A stretch of 25,961 nt of DNA from UBA6987 sp045617825 (GTDB taxonomy: Bacteria > Bacillota > Clostridia > Lachnospirales > Lachnospiraceae), in the NCBI GenBank assembly GCA_045617825.1, contig JAZLJI010000118.1, positions 1 to 25,961 on the forward strand, written 5' to 3'. Positions 14,853-22,364 of the stretch are shown one piece after another. Position 1 is the first letter of the stretch. The number at the start of each line of letters is the position of its first letter. Under the pieces are notes generated by a model that did no database searches, was not told the DNA's origin, and saw only the letters and a program-made list of their open reading frames with translations. The translations under genes and the position numbers were made by a program.

Positions 14853-16841
14853 TTGTCTGCTCATCCGTTGATCATCGTGGAGTCACCCACCAAGGTTAAA
14901 ACTATCAAAAGATTTTTAGGTTCCGGCGTTGACGTAGAGGCCTCCGGCGGGCACGTGAGAGATCTGCCCAAGTCCCGCATGGGGATCGATCTGGAGAACG
15001 ACTACGAGCCCAGCTATATTTCGATCCGCGGCAAAGGAGACACCATCCGCCATCTGCGGGAGAAGGCCAGGACCGCCACCAAGGTCTATCTGGCAACTGA
15101 CCCGGACCGTGAGGGAGAAGCCATTGCCTGGCATCTGCAGACGCTGCTGGCCAAGGAAAACGATAAATGCTACCGCATCAGCTTCAATGAGATCACCAAG
15201 GACGCCGTCAAGCAGGCCATCGCCAATCCGCGGGCCCTGGACGAGAATCTGGTGGACGCGCAGCAGGCCCGTCGGGTCCTGGACCGGGTGACCGGCTATT
15301 CCGTGAGCCCGCTGCTGTGGAAGAAGGTCAAGCGGGGCCTGTCCGCGGGACGGGTGCAGTCCTCGACGCTGGCCCTGATCTGCGCCAGAGAAAAAGAGAT
15401 CGAGGCCTTTGTGCCTGAGGAATACTGGACCCTGGAGGTCTCCGTGGAGGTCAGCGGCCGGAAGGAAAGACTGACCCTGCAGTACGACGGCAAGGAGCCC
15501 CTGAGGGATCAGGCCGCGGTGGACGCGCTGATCGCGTCCCTGGCGGGCAAGCCCTTCCTGCTGAAGGCGCTGGAGACCCAGACCAGAAGGATGAAGGCGC
15601 CCCTGCCCTTTACCACCAGCACTTTGCAGCAGGAGGCTTCCCGGCTGCTGAATTTCTCCCCCTCCAAGACCATGCGCGTGGCCCAGAGCCTGTACGAGGG
15701 CGTCAAGCTGGAGGAGGGCACCGTCGGCCTGATCACCTACCTGAGGACCGACTCCACCCGTATTTCCCGGGAAGCGGACGCAGCAGTGCGCGACTACATC
15801 CGGGAGCAGTACGGCGAGCAGTACGTGGCCGCCGGCAGCAGCGAGGTGAAGAACAGCGAGCGGGCCCAGGATGCCCACGAAGCCATCCGCCCCAGCTCCG
15901 TGACCCGGACACCCATCAGCATCCGGGAATCCCTGAGCCGGGATGAATACCGCCTCTACAAGCTGATCTGGGACCGCTTTACTGCCAGCCGCATGGCGGA
16001 ATACGAATACAAGGCGACGCATCTGCTGCTGACCGCCGGCGAGGCCCAGTTCCGGGCCAATGCCTCCGTCCCCTCCTTCGACGGCTTCCGTCTGATCTAC
16101 AATCCCGACGACGAGCGGATGAAGAAGGACAGGACCCTGAAGGATATCGACGAAAACAGCAGCTTCTCCGATCCGGAGTTCCAGGGCAGGCAGCATTTCA
16201 CCCAGCCCCAACCCCATTACACCGAGGCGTCGCTGGTGCAGACCATGGAGGCCTGCGGCATCGGCCGGCCCAGTACCTACGCGCCGACCATCGCGACCCT
16301 GAGCGAGCGCCACTACATCCTGAAGGAGGGCCGGAACCTCTTCGTCACCGACCTGGGCGAGAAGGTCAATGATCTGACCCGCGAGGCCGTCCCCATGCTC
16401 ACGGACAAGGACTTCACCGCCCGGATGGAGGAGCAGCTGGACGAGGTCGCCGAGGGCGACCGGGAATGGAAGACCGTGCTCCGGGAGTTCTATCCCCCCT
16501 TCAAGCTCATGCTGGACAAGGCTATGGAGAACCTGGATAAGGTCAAGGTGGAGGACGAGGTCTCTGACGTGCCCTGCGAAAACTGCGGACGGATGATGGT
16601 CATCAAATTCGGCCCCCACGGCCGCTTCCTGGCCTGCCCCGGCTTCCCGGAGTGCCGCAACACCAAGCCCCTGCTGGAAAAGGCCGGCTGCAAATGCCCT
16701 CAGTGCGGCGGTGAGCTGATCGTGCGCAGGACCCGCAAGGGCCGCCGCTTCTACGGCTGCGAGAACGCGCCGACCTGCGAATACATGAGCTGGAACCGTC
16801 CCAAGACCGAAGAAAAAAACAAAGCGGAAATTGAGAAATAA
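14853..16841 (+). CDS. topA: DNA topoisomerase I (type IA)
   Basis: TopA relaxes negative supercoils by cutting one DNA strand through a tyrosine link. The 662-residue protein has the TOPRIM motifs IVESPTKVKTIKRFLG (from residue 8) and DPDREGEAIAW, the SAGRVQS segment, and the active-site Tyr296 in ITYLRTDST. The C-terminus has two four-cysteine zinc ribbons (about nt 16570-16665 and 16690-16785). I choose the TTG at 14853 as the start. The AGAGGAGG ribosome site at 14838-14845 is then 7 bases away, whereas the TTG at 14847 is almost touching it. Its own promoter separates it from dprA, and no terminator is seen after it. Confidence is high for function and good for the start. Confidence 0.95.
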   Translation: MSAHPLIIVESPTKVKTIKRFLGSGVDVEASGGHVRDLPKSRMGIDLENDYEPSYISIRGKGDTIRHLREKARTATKVYLATDPDREGEAIAWHLQTLLAKENDKCYRISFNEITKDAVKQAIANPRALDENLVDAQQARRVLDRVTGYSVSPLLWKKVKRGLSAGRVQSSTLALICAREKEIEAFVPEEYWTLEVSVEVSGRKERLTLQYDGKEPLRDQAAVDALIASLAGKPFLLKALETQTRRMKAPLPFTTSTLQQEASRLLNFSPSKTMRVAQSLYEGVKLEEGTVGLITYLRTDSTRISREADAAVRDYIREQYGEQYVAAGSSEVKNSERAQDAHEAIRPSSVTRTPISIRESLSRDEYRLYKLIWDRFTASRMAEYEYKATHLLLTAGEAQFRANASVPSFDGFRLIYNPDDERMKKDRTLKDIDENSSFSDPEFQGRQHFTQPQPHYTEASLVQTMEACGIGRPSTYAPTIATLSERHYILKEGRNLFVTDLGEKVNDLTREAVPMLTDKDFTARMEEQLDEVAEGDREWKTVLREFYPPFKLMLDKAMENLDKVKVEDEVSDVPCENCGRMMVIKFGPHGRFLACPGFPECRNTKPLLEKAGCKCPQCGGELIVRRTRKGRRFYGCENAPTCEYMSWNRPKTEEKNKAEIEK

Positions 16842-16858
16842 GACACAAAAAATGTCTG

Positions 16859-16873
16859 AATTTTCAAAGAAAT
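16859..16873 (+). promoter_or_regulatory. Candidate CodY-binding box upstream of codY
   Basis: The 15 bases at this position match the known CodY consensus AATTTTCWGAAAATT at 12 of 15 places, including the whole left half. The box lies just upstream of the codY -35, which would suit feedback control. The match was made by eye. Confidence 0.45.
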
Positions 16874-16885
16874 AAGAAAATATTG

Positions 16886-16914
16886 TTGTAATTTTGCCGA
16901 CAGTGCTGTATGAT
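16886..16914 (+). promoter_or_regulatory. Candidate codY promoter
   Basis: TTGTAA (16886-16891) and TATGAT (16909-16914) are 17 bases apart, about 60 bases before the codY start. The surrounding gap is AT-rich compared with the genes on both sides. Confidence 0.55.
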
Positions 16915-16974
16915 ATACGTGATATACGACGTCAATAGCCGCCCTTTTAGCTGATATGCGTTATGAGGTGAAGA

Positions 16975-17742
16975 ATGAGCGTACAATTACTGGACAAAAT
17001 CCGCAAGATCAACAAGCTGCTGCACAACAATTCCTCCAATATTTTTGTATTCAACGACATTTGCGGTGCCCTCAGCGATGCCATGGAGTCCAACGTCATG
17101 GTCATCAGCCGCAAGGGCAAGCTGCTGGGCAAGGGCGACGTGCCGGCGCTGCGGCAGTCACCGGAGTGGGAGAAGGCGGAGATCGGCCGGTTCATCCCTC
17201 CCGAGCTGAACGAGCGGCTGCTGAACATCCTGTCCACGCAGGAGAACGTCCATCTGGAGACCCTGGGCTTCGGCGGCGACGCCAACGAGATTTACAACGT
17301 GATCGTCACGCCCATCTACATTTCCAATGAGCGTCTGGGGACCTTCTTCATTTACCGGAAGGCCGGCAGCTACGGCATCGACGATATCATCCTGGCGGAG
17401 TACGGCACCGCGGTGATCGGTCTGGAGATGCTGCGTTCCCTGAACGAGGAGAGCGCCGCGGAGCTCAGACAGCACCAGATCGTGGCCTCCGCCATCAGCA
17501 CGCTGTCCGCCACGGAGGTGGAAGCCGTGAAATACATCCTGGAGGAAATGGACGGTACCGAGGGCATCCTGGTGGCCAGCAAGATCGCCGACCGGGTGGG
17601 CATCACCCGCTCCGTGATCGTCAACGCGCTGCGGAAGCTGGAAAGCGCCGGGGTCATCGAATCCCGCTCCTCCGGCATGAAGGGCACCTACATCAAGGTG
17701 CTGAACGAACTGATATTTACCGAAATCGGAAAAGAAGGATAA
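16975..17742 (+). CDS. codY: GTP-sensing global transcriptional repressor CodY
   Basis: CodY represses amino acid uptake and synthesis, and often virulence or competence genes, when branched-chain amino acids and GTP are plentiful. The 255-residue length is typical. The N-terminal GAF ligand domain (opening LLDKIRKINKLLH, with the NDICGALSDAMESNVMVIS segment) covers about 1-155. The C-terminal winged helix has the nearly invariant IADRVGITRSVIVNALRKLE and GMKGTYIKVLN stretches. The ATG at 16975 follows a GAGGTGA ribosome site. It stands between topA and a HypB-like gene, with a possible CodY box in front. Its ligand supplier BrnQ is encoded about 6 kb upstream. Confidence is very high. Confidence 0.97.
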   Translation: MSVQLLDKIRKINKLLHNNSSNIFVFNDICGALSDAMESNVMVISRKGKLLGKGDVPALRQSPEWEKAEIGRFIPPELNERLLNILSTQENVHLETLGFGGDANEIYNVIVTPIYISNERLGTFFIYRKAGSYGIDDIILAEYGTAVIGLEMLRSLNEESAAELRQHQIVASAISTLSATEVEAVKYILEEMDGTEGILVASKIADRVGITRSVIVNALRKLESAGVIESRSSGMKGTYIKVLNELIFTEIGKEG

Positions 17743-17746
17743 ACCA

Positions 17747-18406
17747 TTGTCTGAGATCAGGATCATTGATGTGAAACAGAACGTGCTGGCGGGAAACGAC
17801 CTCCGGGCCGAGCAGCTGAGACAGCGGCTGGCGGAGGAGGGCACCGTGCTGGTGAACCTGATGAGCTCCCCCGGAGCCGGAAAGACCACGACCCTTAAGG
17901 CCACGGTCCGCGCCCTTAAGCGGGAAATGGCCATCGGCATCATGGAAGCGGACATCGATTCCGATGTGGACGCCCGGGCCATGGCCGAGGAGGGCGTCAG
18001 GACCATTCAGCTCCACACCGGCGGCATGTGCCATCTGGACGCGGCCATGACCGGACAGGGCCTGGAGGAGCTGGGCACGGAGGGCCTGGATCTGGTGGTG
18101 CTGGAGAATATCGGCAACCTGGTCTGCCCGGCGGAATTCGACACCGGCGCCACCCGGAACGTGATGATCCTTTCCGTTCCCGAGGGCCACGACAAGCCGC
18201 TGAAATACCCGCTGATGTTCCAGGTCTGCGACGCCATGATCATCAACAAGACCGACGTGCTGCCCTATTTCGACTTCGACCTGGAGAAGGTGAAGGAATA
18301 CGCCCTGAAGCGCAATCCGAAGCTGAAGATATTCCCGATCAGCGCCAGGACCGGAGAGGGCCTGGAGGCCTGGCTGGACTATCTGCGGGCTCTGGTACGG
18401 AAGTAA
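17747..18406 (+). CDS. hypB: HypB-type nickel-binding GTPase
   Basis: HypB is a GTPase that helps deliver nickel to [NiFe]-hydrogenase, together with HypA. The 219-residue protein has the SIMIBI P-loop SSPGAGKTTT, an EADIDSDVDA segment, the metal-site motif HTGGMCHLDA with its Cys-His pair, ENIGNLVCPAEFD and the G4 motif NKTD. It lacks the N-terminal CxxC nickel site and the His-rich stretch seen in some HypB proteins. The start is TTG at 17747 with AAGGA 8 bases upstream, four bases after codY, so it is probably co-transcribed with codY. No hypA, hypC-F or hydrogenase gene is in the window. It could serve another nickel enzyme. The family is clear; the client is unknown. Confidence 0.88.
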   Translation: MSEIRIIDVKQNVLAGNDLRAEQLRQRLAEEGTVLVNLMSSPGAGKTTTLKATVRALKREMAIGIMEADIDSDVDARAMAEEGVRTIQLHTGGMCHLDAAMTGQGLEELGTEGLDLVVLENIGNLVCPAEFDTGATRNVMILSVPEGHDKPLKYPLMFQVCDAMIINKTDVLPYFDFDLEKVKEYALKRNPKLKIFPISARTGEGLEAWLDYLRALVRK

Positions 18407-18448
18407 GAAGCTGAGGCCGAAAGCCGCGAAAAACGAATAAAATCAAGG

Positions 18449-18493
18449 GAAAATGCAGGGATTTTTGAAAAATAAGCCTTGCATTTTCTTTTT
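18449..18493 (+). terminator. Intrinsic terminator after codY-hypB
   Basis: A 12-base-pair stem with one G-T wobble (18449-18460 with 18477-18488) is extended by an inner ATTTTT/AAAAAT pairing and followed by five T's. It ends the codY-hypB message. The rpsB -35 lies in its 3' arm. Confidence 0.88.
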
Positions 18494-18507
18494 CGGTCTG
18501 CTAAAAT
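18479..18507 (+). promoter_or_regulatory. Promoter of rpsB-tsf, overlapping the terminator
   Basis: TTGCAT (18479-18484) and TAAAAT (18502-18507) are 17 bases apart. The -35 is part of the 3' arm of the preceding terminator. Transcription should start near 18514, leaving a leader of about 100 bases. Confidence 0.7.
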
Positions 18508-18540
18508 AATCGAGCGCTAAATTTACACCCTTGCGGATAT

Positions 18541-18570
18541 TCGAGGGGGGTGCCGGAAACGGTCCCTCGA
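18541..18570 (+). promoter_or_regulatory. Structured rpsB leader hairpin with GAAA tetraloop
   Basis: Arms TCGAGGG (18541-18547) and CCCTCGA (18564-18570) pair perfectly, and inside them GCCG and CGGT close a GAAA tetraloop, with a few unpaired bases between. There is no T-tract, so it is not a terminator. It lies in the leader about 45 bases before rpsB. Ribosomal protein S2 controls its own leader in other bacteria, so this is a candidate S2 site, by inference only. Confidence 0.6.
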
Positions 18571-18614
18571 GAGCTGAAGCAGGGGGAAGAAAAAACCATT
18601 TGGAGGAAGAAAAA

Positions 18615-19373
18615 ATGAGCGTTATTTCCATGAAGCAGCTGCTTGAAGCCGGCGTACATTTCGGTCATCAGACCCGTCGCTGGAACCCTAAGATGGCTCC
18701 CTACATCTACACCGAGAGAAACGGCATCCATATCATCGATCTGCAGAAGACCGTCGGTATGATCGACGATGCCTACAACGCCGTTTCCAAGATCGTAGCT
18801 GAGGGCGGCACCATCCTGTTCGTGGGCACCAAGAAGCAGGCCCAGGATGCTATCCAGACCGAGGCCGAGCGCTGCGGCATGTATTTTGTCAACCAGAGAT
18901 GGCTGGGCGGTATGCTCACCAACTTCAAGACCGTTCAGGGCCGTATTGCCCGCCTGCACGACATCGAGCGCATGAGCGAGGACGGCACCTTCGAAGTGCT
19001 GCCTAAGAAGGAAGTCGCTGCCCTGCAGAAGGAATGGGACAAGCTGGAGAAGAACCTCGGCGGTATCAAGAGCATGAAGCGCCTCCCCGATGCGATCTTC
19101 GTCGTTGACCCCAAGAAGGAAAAGATCTGCGTTCAGGAAGCTCACGCTCTGGGCATCCAGCTGATCGGTATCGCCGATACCAACAGCGACCCCGAAGAGC
19201 TGGACTATGTGATCCCCGGCAACGATGACGCTATCCGTGCGGTGAAGCTGATCGTCGGCAAGATGGCGGATGCCGTTATCGAAGCCAACCAGGGCGAACA
19301 GATGACCGAAGCTGCTCCCGAGACCGAAGAAGCCCCTGCAGAAGAGACTGCAGAAGAGAAGACGGAGGAATAA
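18615..19373 (+). CDS. rpsB: 30S ribosomal protein S2
   Basis: S2 is a small-subunit protein needed for S1 attachment and initiation. The 252-residue product opens with the standard MSVISMKQLLEAGVHFGHQ and RRWNPKM motifs and contains the conserved FVGTKKQAQ and NQRWLGGMLTN segments. The last 30 residues form an acidic Glu/Ala/Thr/Pro tail that most S2 proteins lack or have shorter. I start at ATG 18615, which follows TTTGGAGGAAG and begins the conserved N-terminus; the frame is open upstream to 18531, but that part is leader. Codons lean to GCT, GTT and CGT relative to neighbours, as expected for a highly expressed gene. tsf follows after three bases. Confidence is very high. Confidence 0.97.
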   Translation: MSVISMKQLLEAGVHFGHQTRRWNPKMAPYIYTERNGIHIIDLQKTVGMIDDAYNAVSKIVAEGGTILFVGTKKQAQDAIQTEAERCGMYFVNQRWLGGMLTNFKTVQGRIARLHDIERMSEDGTFEVLPKKEVAALQKEWDKLEKNLGGIKSMKRLPDAIFVVDPKKEKICVQEAHALGIQLIGIADTNSDPEELDYVIPGNDDAIRAVKLIVGKMADAVIEANQGEQMTEAAPETEEAPAEETAEEKTEE

Positions 19374-19376
19374 ATC

Positions 19377-20309
19377 ATGGCAATTACTGCTGCTCAGGTA
19401 AAAGATCTGCGAGAGATGACCGGCGCCGGCATGATGGACTGCAAGAAGGCCCTGACTGCCACCGACGGTGATATGGATAAGGCTGTTGAGTTCCTGCGTG
19501 AGAAGGGCCTGGCTGCTGCCGCCAAGAAGGCCGGCCGCATTGCCGCCGAGGGCCTTGTCACCGCTAAGGTCGAAGGCAAGAAGGCCGTTATCGTTGAAGT
19601 AAACAGCGAGACCGACTTCGTTGCCAAGAACGCCACCTTCCAGGCTTACGTTGCCGCCGTTGCCGATCAGCTGATGACCAGCAAATCCGCCGACGTTGAT
19701 GCCTTCCTGAAGGAAGTCTGGGATCTGGATCAGGATCTGACGGTCGAGCAGGAGCTGTCCGAAATGATCAGCAAGATCGGTGAGAAGCTGTCCATCCGCC
19801 GCTTCGCCAAGATCGAGGCTGCCGAAGGCACCGTAGTATCCTACATCCACGGCGGCGGCCGTATCGGCGTTCTGGTCGAGGCTGCTACCGATGCTCCCGA
19901 GAACGAGGCTGTTGCCGAGGCTCTTAAGAACGTAGCTATGCAGATCGCTGCCCTGCGTCCTCAGTACGTCAGCCGCGAAGAGGTCCCCGGTGACTTCATC
20001 GAGAAGGAGACCGAGATCCTGAAGGCTCAGATCATGAACGATCCCAAGGAAGCCTCCAAGCCCGAGAAGGTCATCGCCGGCATGATCCAGGGCCGTATCG
20101 CCAAGGAAATGAAGGAATTCTGCCTGATGGATCAGATCTACGTCAAGGCCGAAGACGGCAAGCAGAGCGTTGGCCAGTACCTGGCTCAGGTCGCTAAGGC
20201 CGCCGGCTGCAGCCTGAAGGTAAAGCAGTTCGTCCGCTTCGAGACCGGTGAAGGCATGGAGAAGCGCGAAGAGAATTTTGCCGAAGAAGTTGCCAAGCAG
20301 ATGGCTTGA
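19377..20309 (+). CDS. tsf: Translation elongation factor Ts
   Basis: EF-Ts is the nucleotide-exchange factor that recharges EF-Tu with GTP. The 310-residue protein has the N-terminal UBA-like domain with LREMTGAGMMDCKKAL, followed by the core segment VNSETDFVAKN, IHGGGRIGVLVE and the C-terminal FCLMDQIYVK and EGMEKREENFAEEV motifs. The ATG at 19377 lies three bases after the rpsB stop and uses the GGAGG inside the last rpsB codons, so translation is coupled. Codon choice again indicates high expression. No T-tract terminator is seen after it. Confidence is very high. Confidence 0.97.
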   Translation: MAITAAQVKDLREMTGAGMMDCKKALTATDGDMDKAVEFLREKGLAAAAKKAGRIAAEGLVTAKVEGKKAVIVEVNSETDFVAKNATFQAYVAAVADQLMTSKSADVDAFLKEVWDLDQDLTVEQELSEMISKIGEKLSIRRFAKIEAAEGTVVSYIHGGGRIGVLVEAATDAPENEAVAEALKNVAMQIAALRPQYVSREEVPGDFIEKETEILKAQIMNDPKEASKPEKVIAGMIQGRIAKEMKEFCLMDQIYVKAEDGKQSVGQYLAQVAKAAGCSLKVKQFVRFETGEGMEKREENFAEEVAKQMA

Positions 20310-20333
20310 TGACTGAAAATCTATAGTGCAGAT

Positions 20334-20378
20334 GAAGTCCCGGACAGAGCTGCCGAAAAGGCCCCTGCCCGGGACTTC
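20334..20378 (+). other. Long stem-loop after tsf
   Basis: The arms GAAGTCCCGG (20334-20343) and CCGGGACTTC (20369-20378) pair perfectly. Inside, CAG pairs with CTG and GCC with GGC around GAAAA, giving a long, nearly continuous hairpin. It is not followed by T's, so it is not a standard intrinsic terminator. It could be a processing or mRNA-stabilising element, or part of the leader of the next gene. Confidence 0.6.
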
Positions 20379-20391
20379 GCATATACGGAAA

Positions 20392-20411
20392 CGGCCGAAC
20401 GCCTTCGGCCG
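20392..20411 (+). other. Second stem-loop before the DUF1576-like gene
   Basis: CGGCCGAA (20392-20399) and TTCGGCCG (20404-20411) are perfect arms around a CGCC loop, 13 bases after the first stem-loop. No T-tract follows. Together they fill most of the 147-base gap between tsf and the next start. Confidence 0.6.
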
Positions 20412-20456
20412 CAAAACAGACTGGGAGCCTGGGCTGCCGGGCGGAGGAGAGAAACG

Positions 20457-21848
20457 ATGGACCAAAGAGAAAACCGCATACGCCGAGAGGAAAAACAGCT
20501 GCTGTATTACAGCTGGTTCTGGAGCCTGCTGCTGATCCTGGCCGTTCCGCTCGCCTGTCTGTACACCGGAGAGGGCAAGGTCCTATGGACAGAGCTGAAA
20601 AGGATCCTGCTGTCGCCTGCCCATGAGACCCCGGACTACTTCAGCGTGGGCGGTCTGGGCGCCGCCCTGCTGAACGCGGCCCTTTGCGGGACGGCGGTCA
20701 GCCTGATCTTCAGTCTGACCCGGGTCCGGATGAACGCCACGCTGCTGGCCGGCTATTTTCTGGTCATCGCCCACTGCTTTTACGGGCTGAATATCGTGAA
20801 CCTGTGGTTCCCCTTCCTGGGCATGCTGCTGGCGGGCAGGCTCCGGCGGGTATCCGTCAGGGACGTCCTGCACCTGGCGCTGTTTTCCACCTCGCTGGGC
20901 CCCTTCATCAGCGATTTTCTGTTCCGCTACGGCGCGGAGGCGGAAGCAGGCGCCCGCCTTTCTCCGGGCGGCCTGGTCCTGGCGCTGAGCTTCAGCCTGA
21001 TCGCAGGATTCGTGATCCCGGCGCTGCTGCCCGGTACCACCCGCATGCACCGGGGCTACAACCTGTACAAGGCCGGACTGGCGATAGGCCTCTTCGGGAT
21101 CCTGGCCTATGCCCTTTTCTACCGTACCATGGGGATCGGTTCCGCCGTAGGACCGCTTCTCCGCAATCCGCTGTATGACGCGGCGGGCTGCTCTTACCAG
21201 CTGTTCATGGGCCTGTTCTTCGGGATCGCCTTTGCCGGGAGCCTGCTGTGGGGCTTCCTGGCCGGCGGGAAGAGCTTCAAAAGCTACGCCGCGGTCTGGC
21301 GCTGCGACGGCTGGCAGGACGATTTCCCCGGCAAATGCGGCCTTCCCGCCACGCTGATCAATATCGGCTTATACGGCTTCTGCGTCCTGCTGTATATCAA
21401 TCTGGCCATTTCCTTCACCGAGGGCGTCGGATTTACCGGACCGACCGCCGGCGTGGTGATCGCCGCCATCACCTTTTCCGCTTCCGGGCAGACGCCCCGG
21501 AACGTATGGCCGATCCTTCTGGGGTACTACCTGCTGTTCATGGCGGTGAAGGGCGTCTGCCTTCTGACCGGCCTGCCTCAGAGCTGGAGCCTCTCCTCCC
21601 AGCCCTACATCAACGGCATGGCCTTTGCCACCGGCCTTTGCCCCTTTACCGGCCGGTACGGCTGCGGCATCGGGATCCTTGCCGGTTTCATCGACGCGAT
21701 CCTCTGCACCTCGACGTCTGCCATGCACGGCGGCTTCATGCTGTATAACGGCGGCCTTACCGCGGGCCTTACCGCATTGATCCTGCTGCCGATCCTGGAG
21801 TTCTATAAAGTGAAGCAAAAACCCTTCACGGATGATAACATCCAATAG
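20457..21848 (+). CDS. Polytopic membrane protein, DUF1576 family (function unknown)
   Basis: The 463-residue protein is very hydrophobic with roughly 10-12 predicted membrane helices. I recognise it as DUF1576-like from the opening region TPDYFSVGGLGAALLNAAL and the C-terminal AMHGGFMLYNGGLTAGL; two halves with similar glycine-rich segments suggest an internal duplication. Conserved-looking features include a TRMHRGYNLYKAGLA loop and several buried Cys and His residues. The function of this family is not known to me; a transporter is one possibility. The ATG at 20457 follows a GGAGGAG ribosome site. It lies downstream of tsf behind two stem-loops and upstream of the decarboxylase genes. Family confidence is moderate. 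Confidence 0.72.
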   Translation: MDQRENRIRREEKQLLYYSWFWSLLLILAVPLACLYTGEGKVLWTELKRILLSPAHETPDYFSVGGLGAALLNAALCGTAVSLIFSLTRVRMNATLLAGYFLVIAHCFYGLNIVNLWFPFLGMLLAGRLRRVSVRDVLHLALFSTSLGPFISDFLFRYGAEAEAGARLSPGGLVLALSFSLIAGFVIPALLPGTTRMHRGYNLYKAGLAIGLFGILAYALFYRTMGIGSAVGPLLRNPLYDAAGCSYQLFMGLFFGIAFAGSLLWGFLAGGKSFKSYAAVWRCDGWQDDFPGKCGLPATLINIGLYGFCVLLYINLAISFTEGVGFTGPTAGVVIAAITFSASGQTPRNVWPILLGYYLLFMAVKGVCLLTGLPQSWSLSSQPYINGMAFATGLCPFTGRYGCGIGILAGFIDAILCTSTSAMHGGFMLYNGGLTAGLTALILLPILEFYKVKQKPFTDDNIQ

Positions 21849-21921
21849 TATTCATACCATTCCTACTTTTCGTAAGTTAATGCAGGGAAAAATATAGAAA
21901 AGTGTGATTTACTTTTTTTAC

Positions 21922-21957
21922 TTGTAAACTGACAATTCTTGCCATATACTATATAAG
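21922..21957 (+). promoter_or_regulatory. Promoter region of the decarboxylase genes
   Basis: Two overlapping sets fit, both with 17-base spacing: TTGTAA (21922-21927) with TATACT (21945-21950), and CTGACA (21929-21934) with TATAAG (21952-21957). An AT-rich stretch upstream (about 21880-21920) could boost it. The first gene starts about 40 bases on. Confidence 0.65.
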
Positions 21958-21995
21958 GCGCAATAAGCGCTAATTTTTAGAACGAGGTAGCGTGT

Positions 21996-22331
21996 ATGAA
22001 CTTTCTGATTGCATTGGCAGCAGGATCAGGCATCACGATCGGCGAAGCCTTGGGCAATATGATCGTCGGCTTCGGCATCGTCTTTTTGTCGCTGCTCTTT
22101 CTGTGCGGTGTTATTTACCTGTTCAAGTTTATCGGAAAACTGGATAAGACCGCGAAGAAGCCGGCCGCTAAAACGGCGCCTGAGAAAAAGGCTCCCGAAG
22201 CGCCTGCCGCTCCCGCTAAGCCCGAGGGCATCGGCGGTGAAGACGGCGCGGTGATCGCGGCGATCATCGGCGCGGTAACGCAGCATTGCGGTCCCAATGC
22301 GGTGGTGACTTCCATCACCCGCAGCAAATAA
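21996..22331 (+). CDS. oadG: OadG-family gamma subunit of a sodium-pump decarboxylase
   Basis: This 111-residue protein has one N-terminal membrane helix (about residues 20-47), a Lys/Ala/Pro-rich cytoplasmic linker (about 52-78) and a short C-terminal part with the motif AVIAAIIGAVTQHCG. That layout is typical of the gamma subunit, which tethers the alpha carboxyltransferase and biotin carrier to the membrane beta subunit and binds a metal. The sequence is short and low in complexity, so the call leans on its neighbours: a biotin carrier and an OadB-like subunit follow directly. The ribosome site GAGGT precedes ATG 21996, and it is first in the operon. Confidence 0.82.
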   Translation: MNFLIALAAGSGITIGEALGNMIVGFGIVFLSLLFLCGVIYLFKFIGKLDKTAKKPAAKTAPEKKAPEAPAAPAKPEGIGGEDGAVIAAIIGAVTQHCGPNAVVTSITRSK

Positions 22332-22364
22332 GTGAGCATTATTATATTTTAGGAGGATAAATTC

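Noticed and set aside
16841..16857. AGACA/TGTCT hairpin as a topA terminator
   Set aside because: The stem is only five base pairs and has no T-tract after it.
20334..20411. The stem-loops after tsf as intrinsic terminators
   Set aside because: Neither arm is followed by a T-tract on either strand, so standard termination is unlikely.
18501..20465. A 654-codon minus-strand open frame opposite rpsB-tsf
   Set aside because: It covers two certain ribosomal genes and their promoter; low stop-codon density on the opposite strand explains it.
21879..21897. A possible CodY box before the oadG-like gene
   Set aside because: Only about 10 of 15 bases match the consensus, which is expected by chance in AT-rich DNA.
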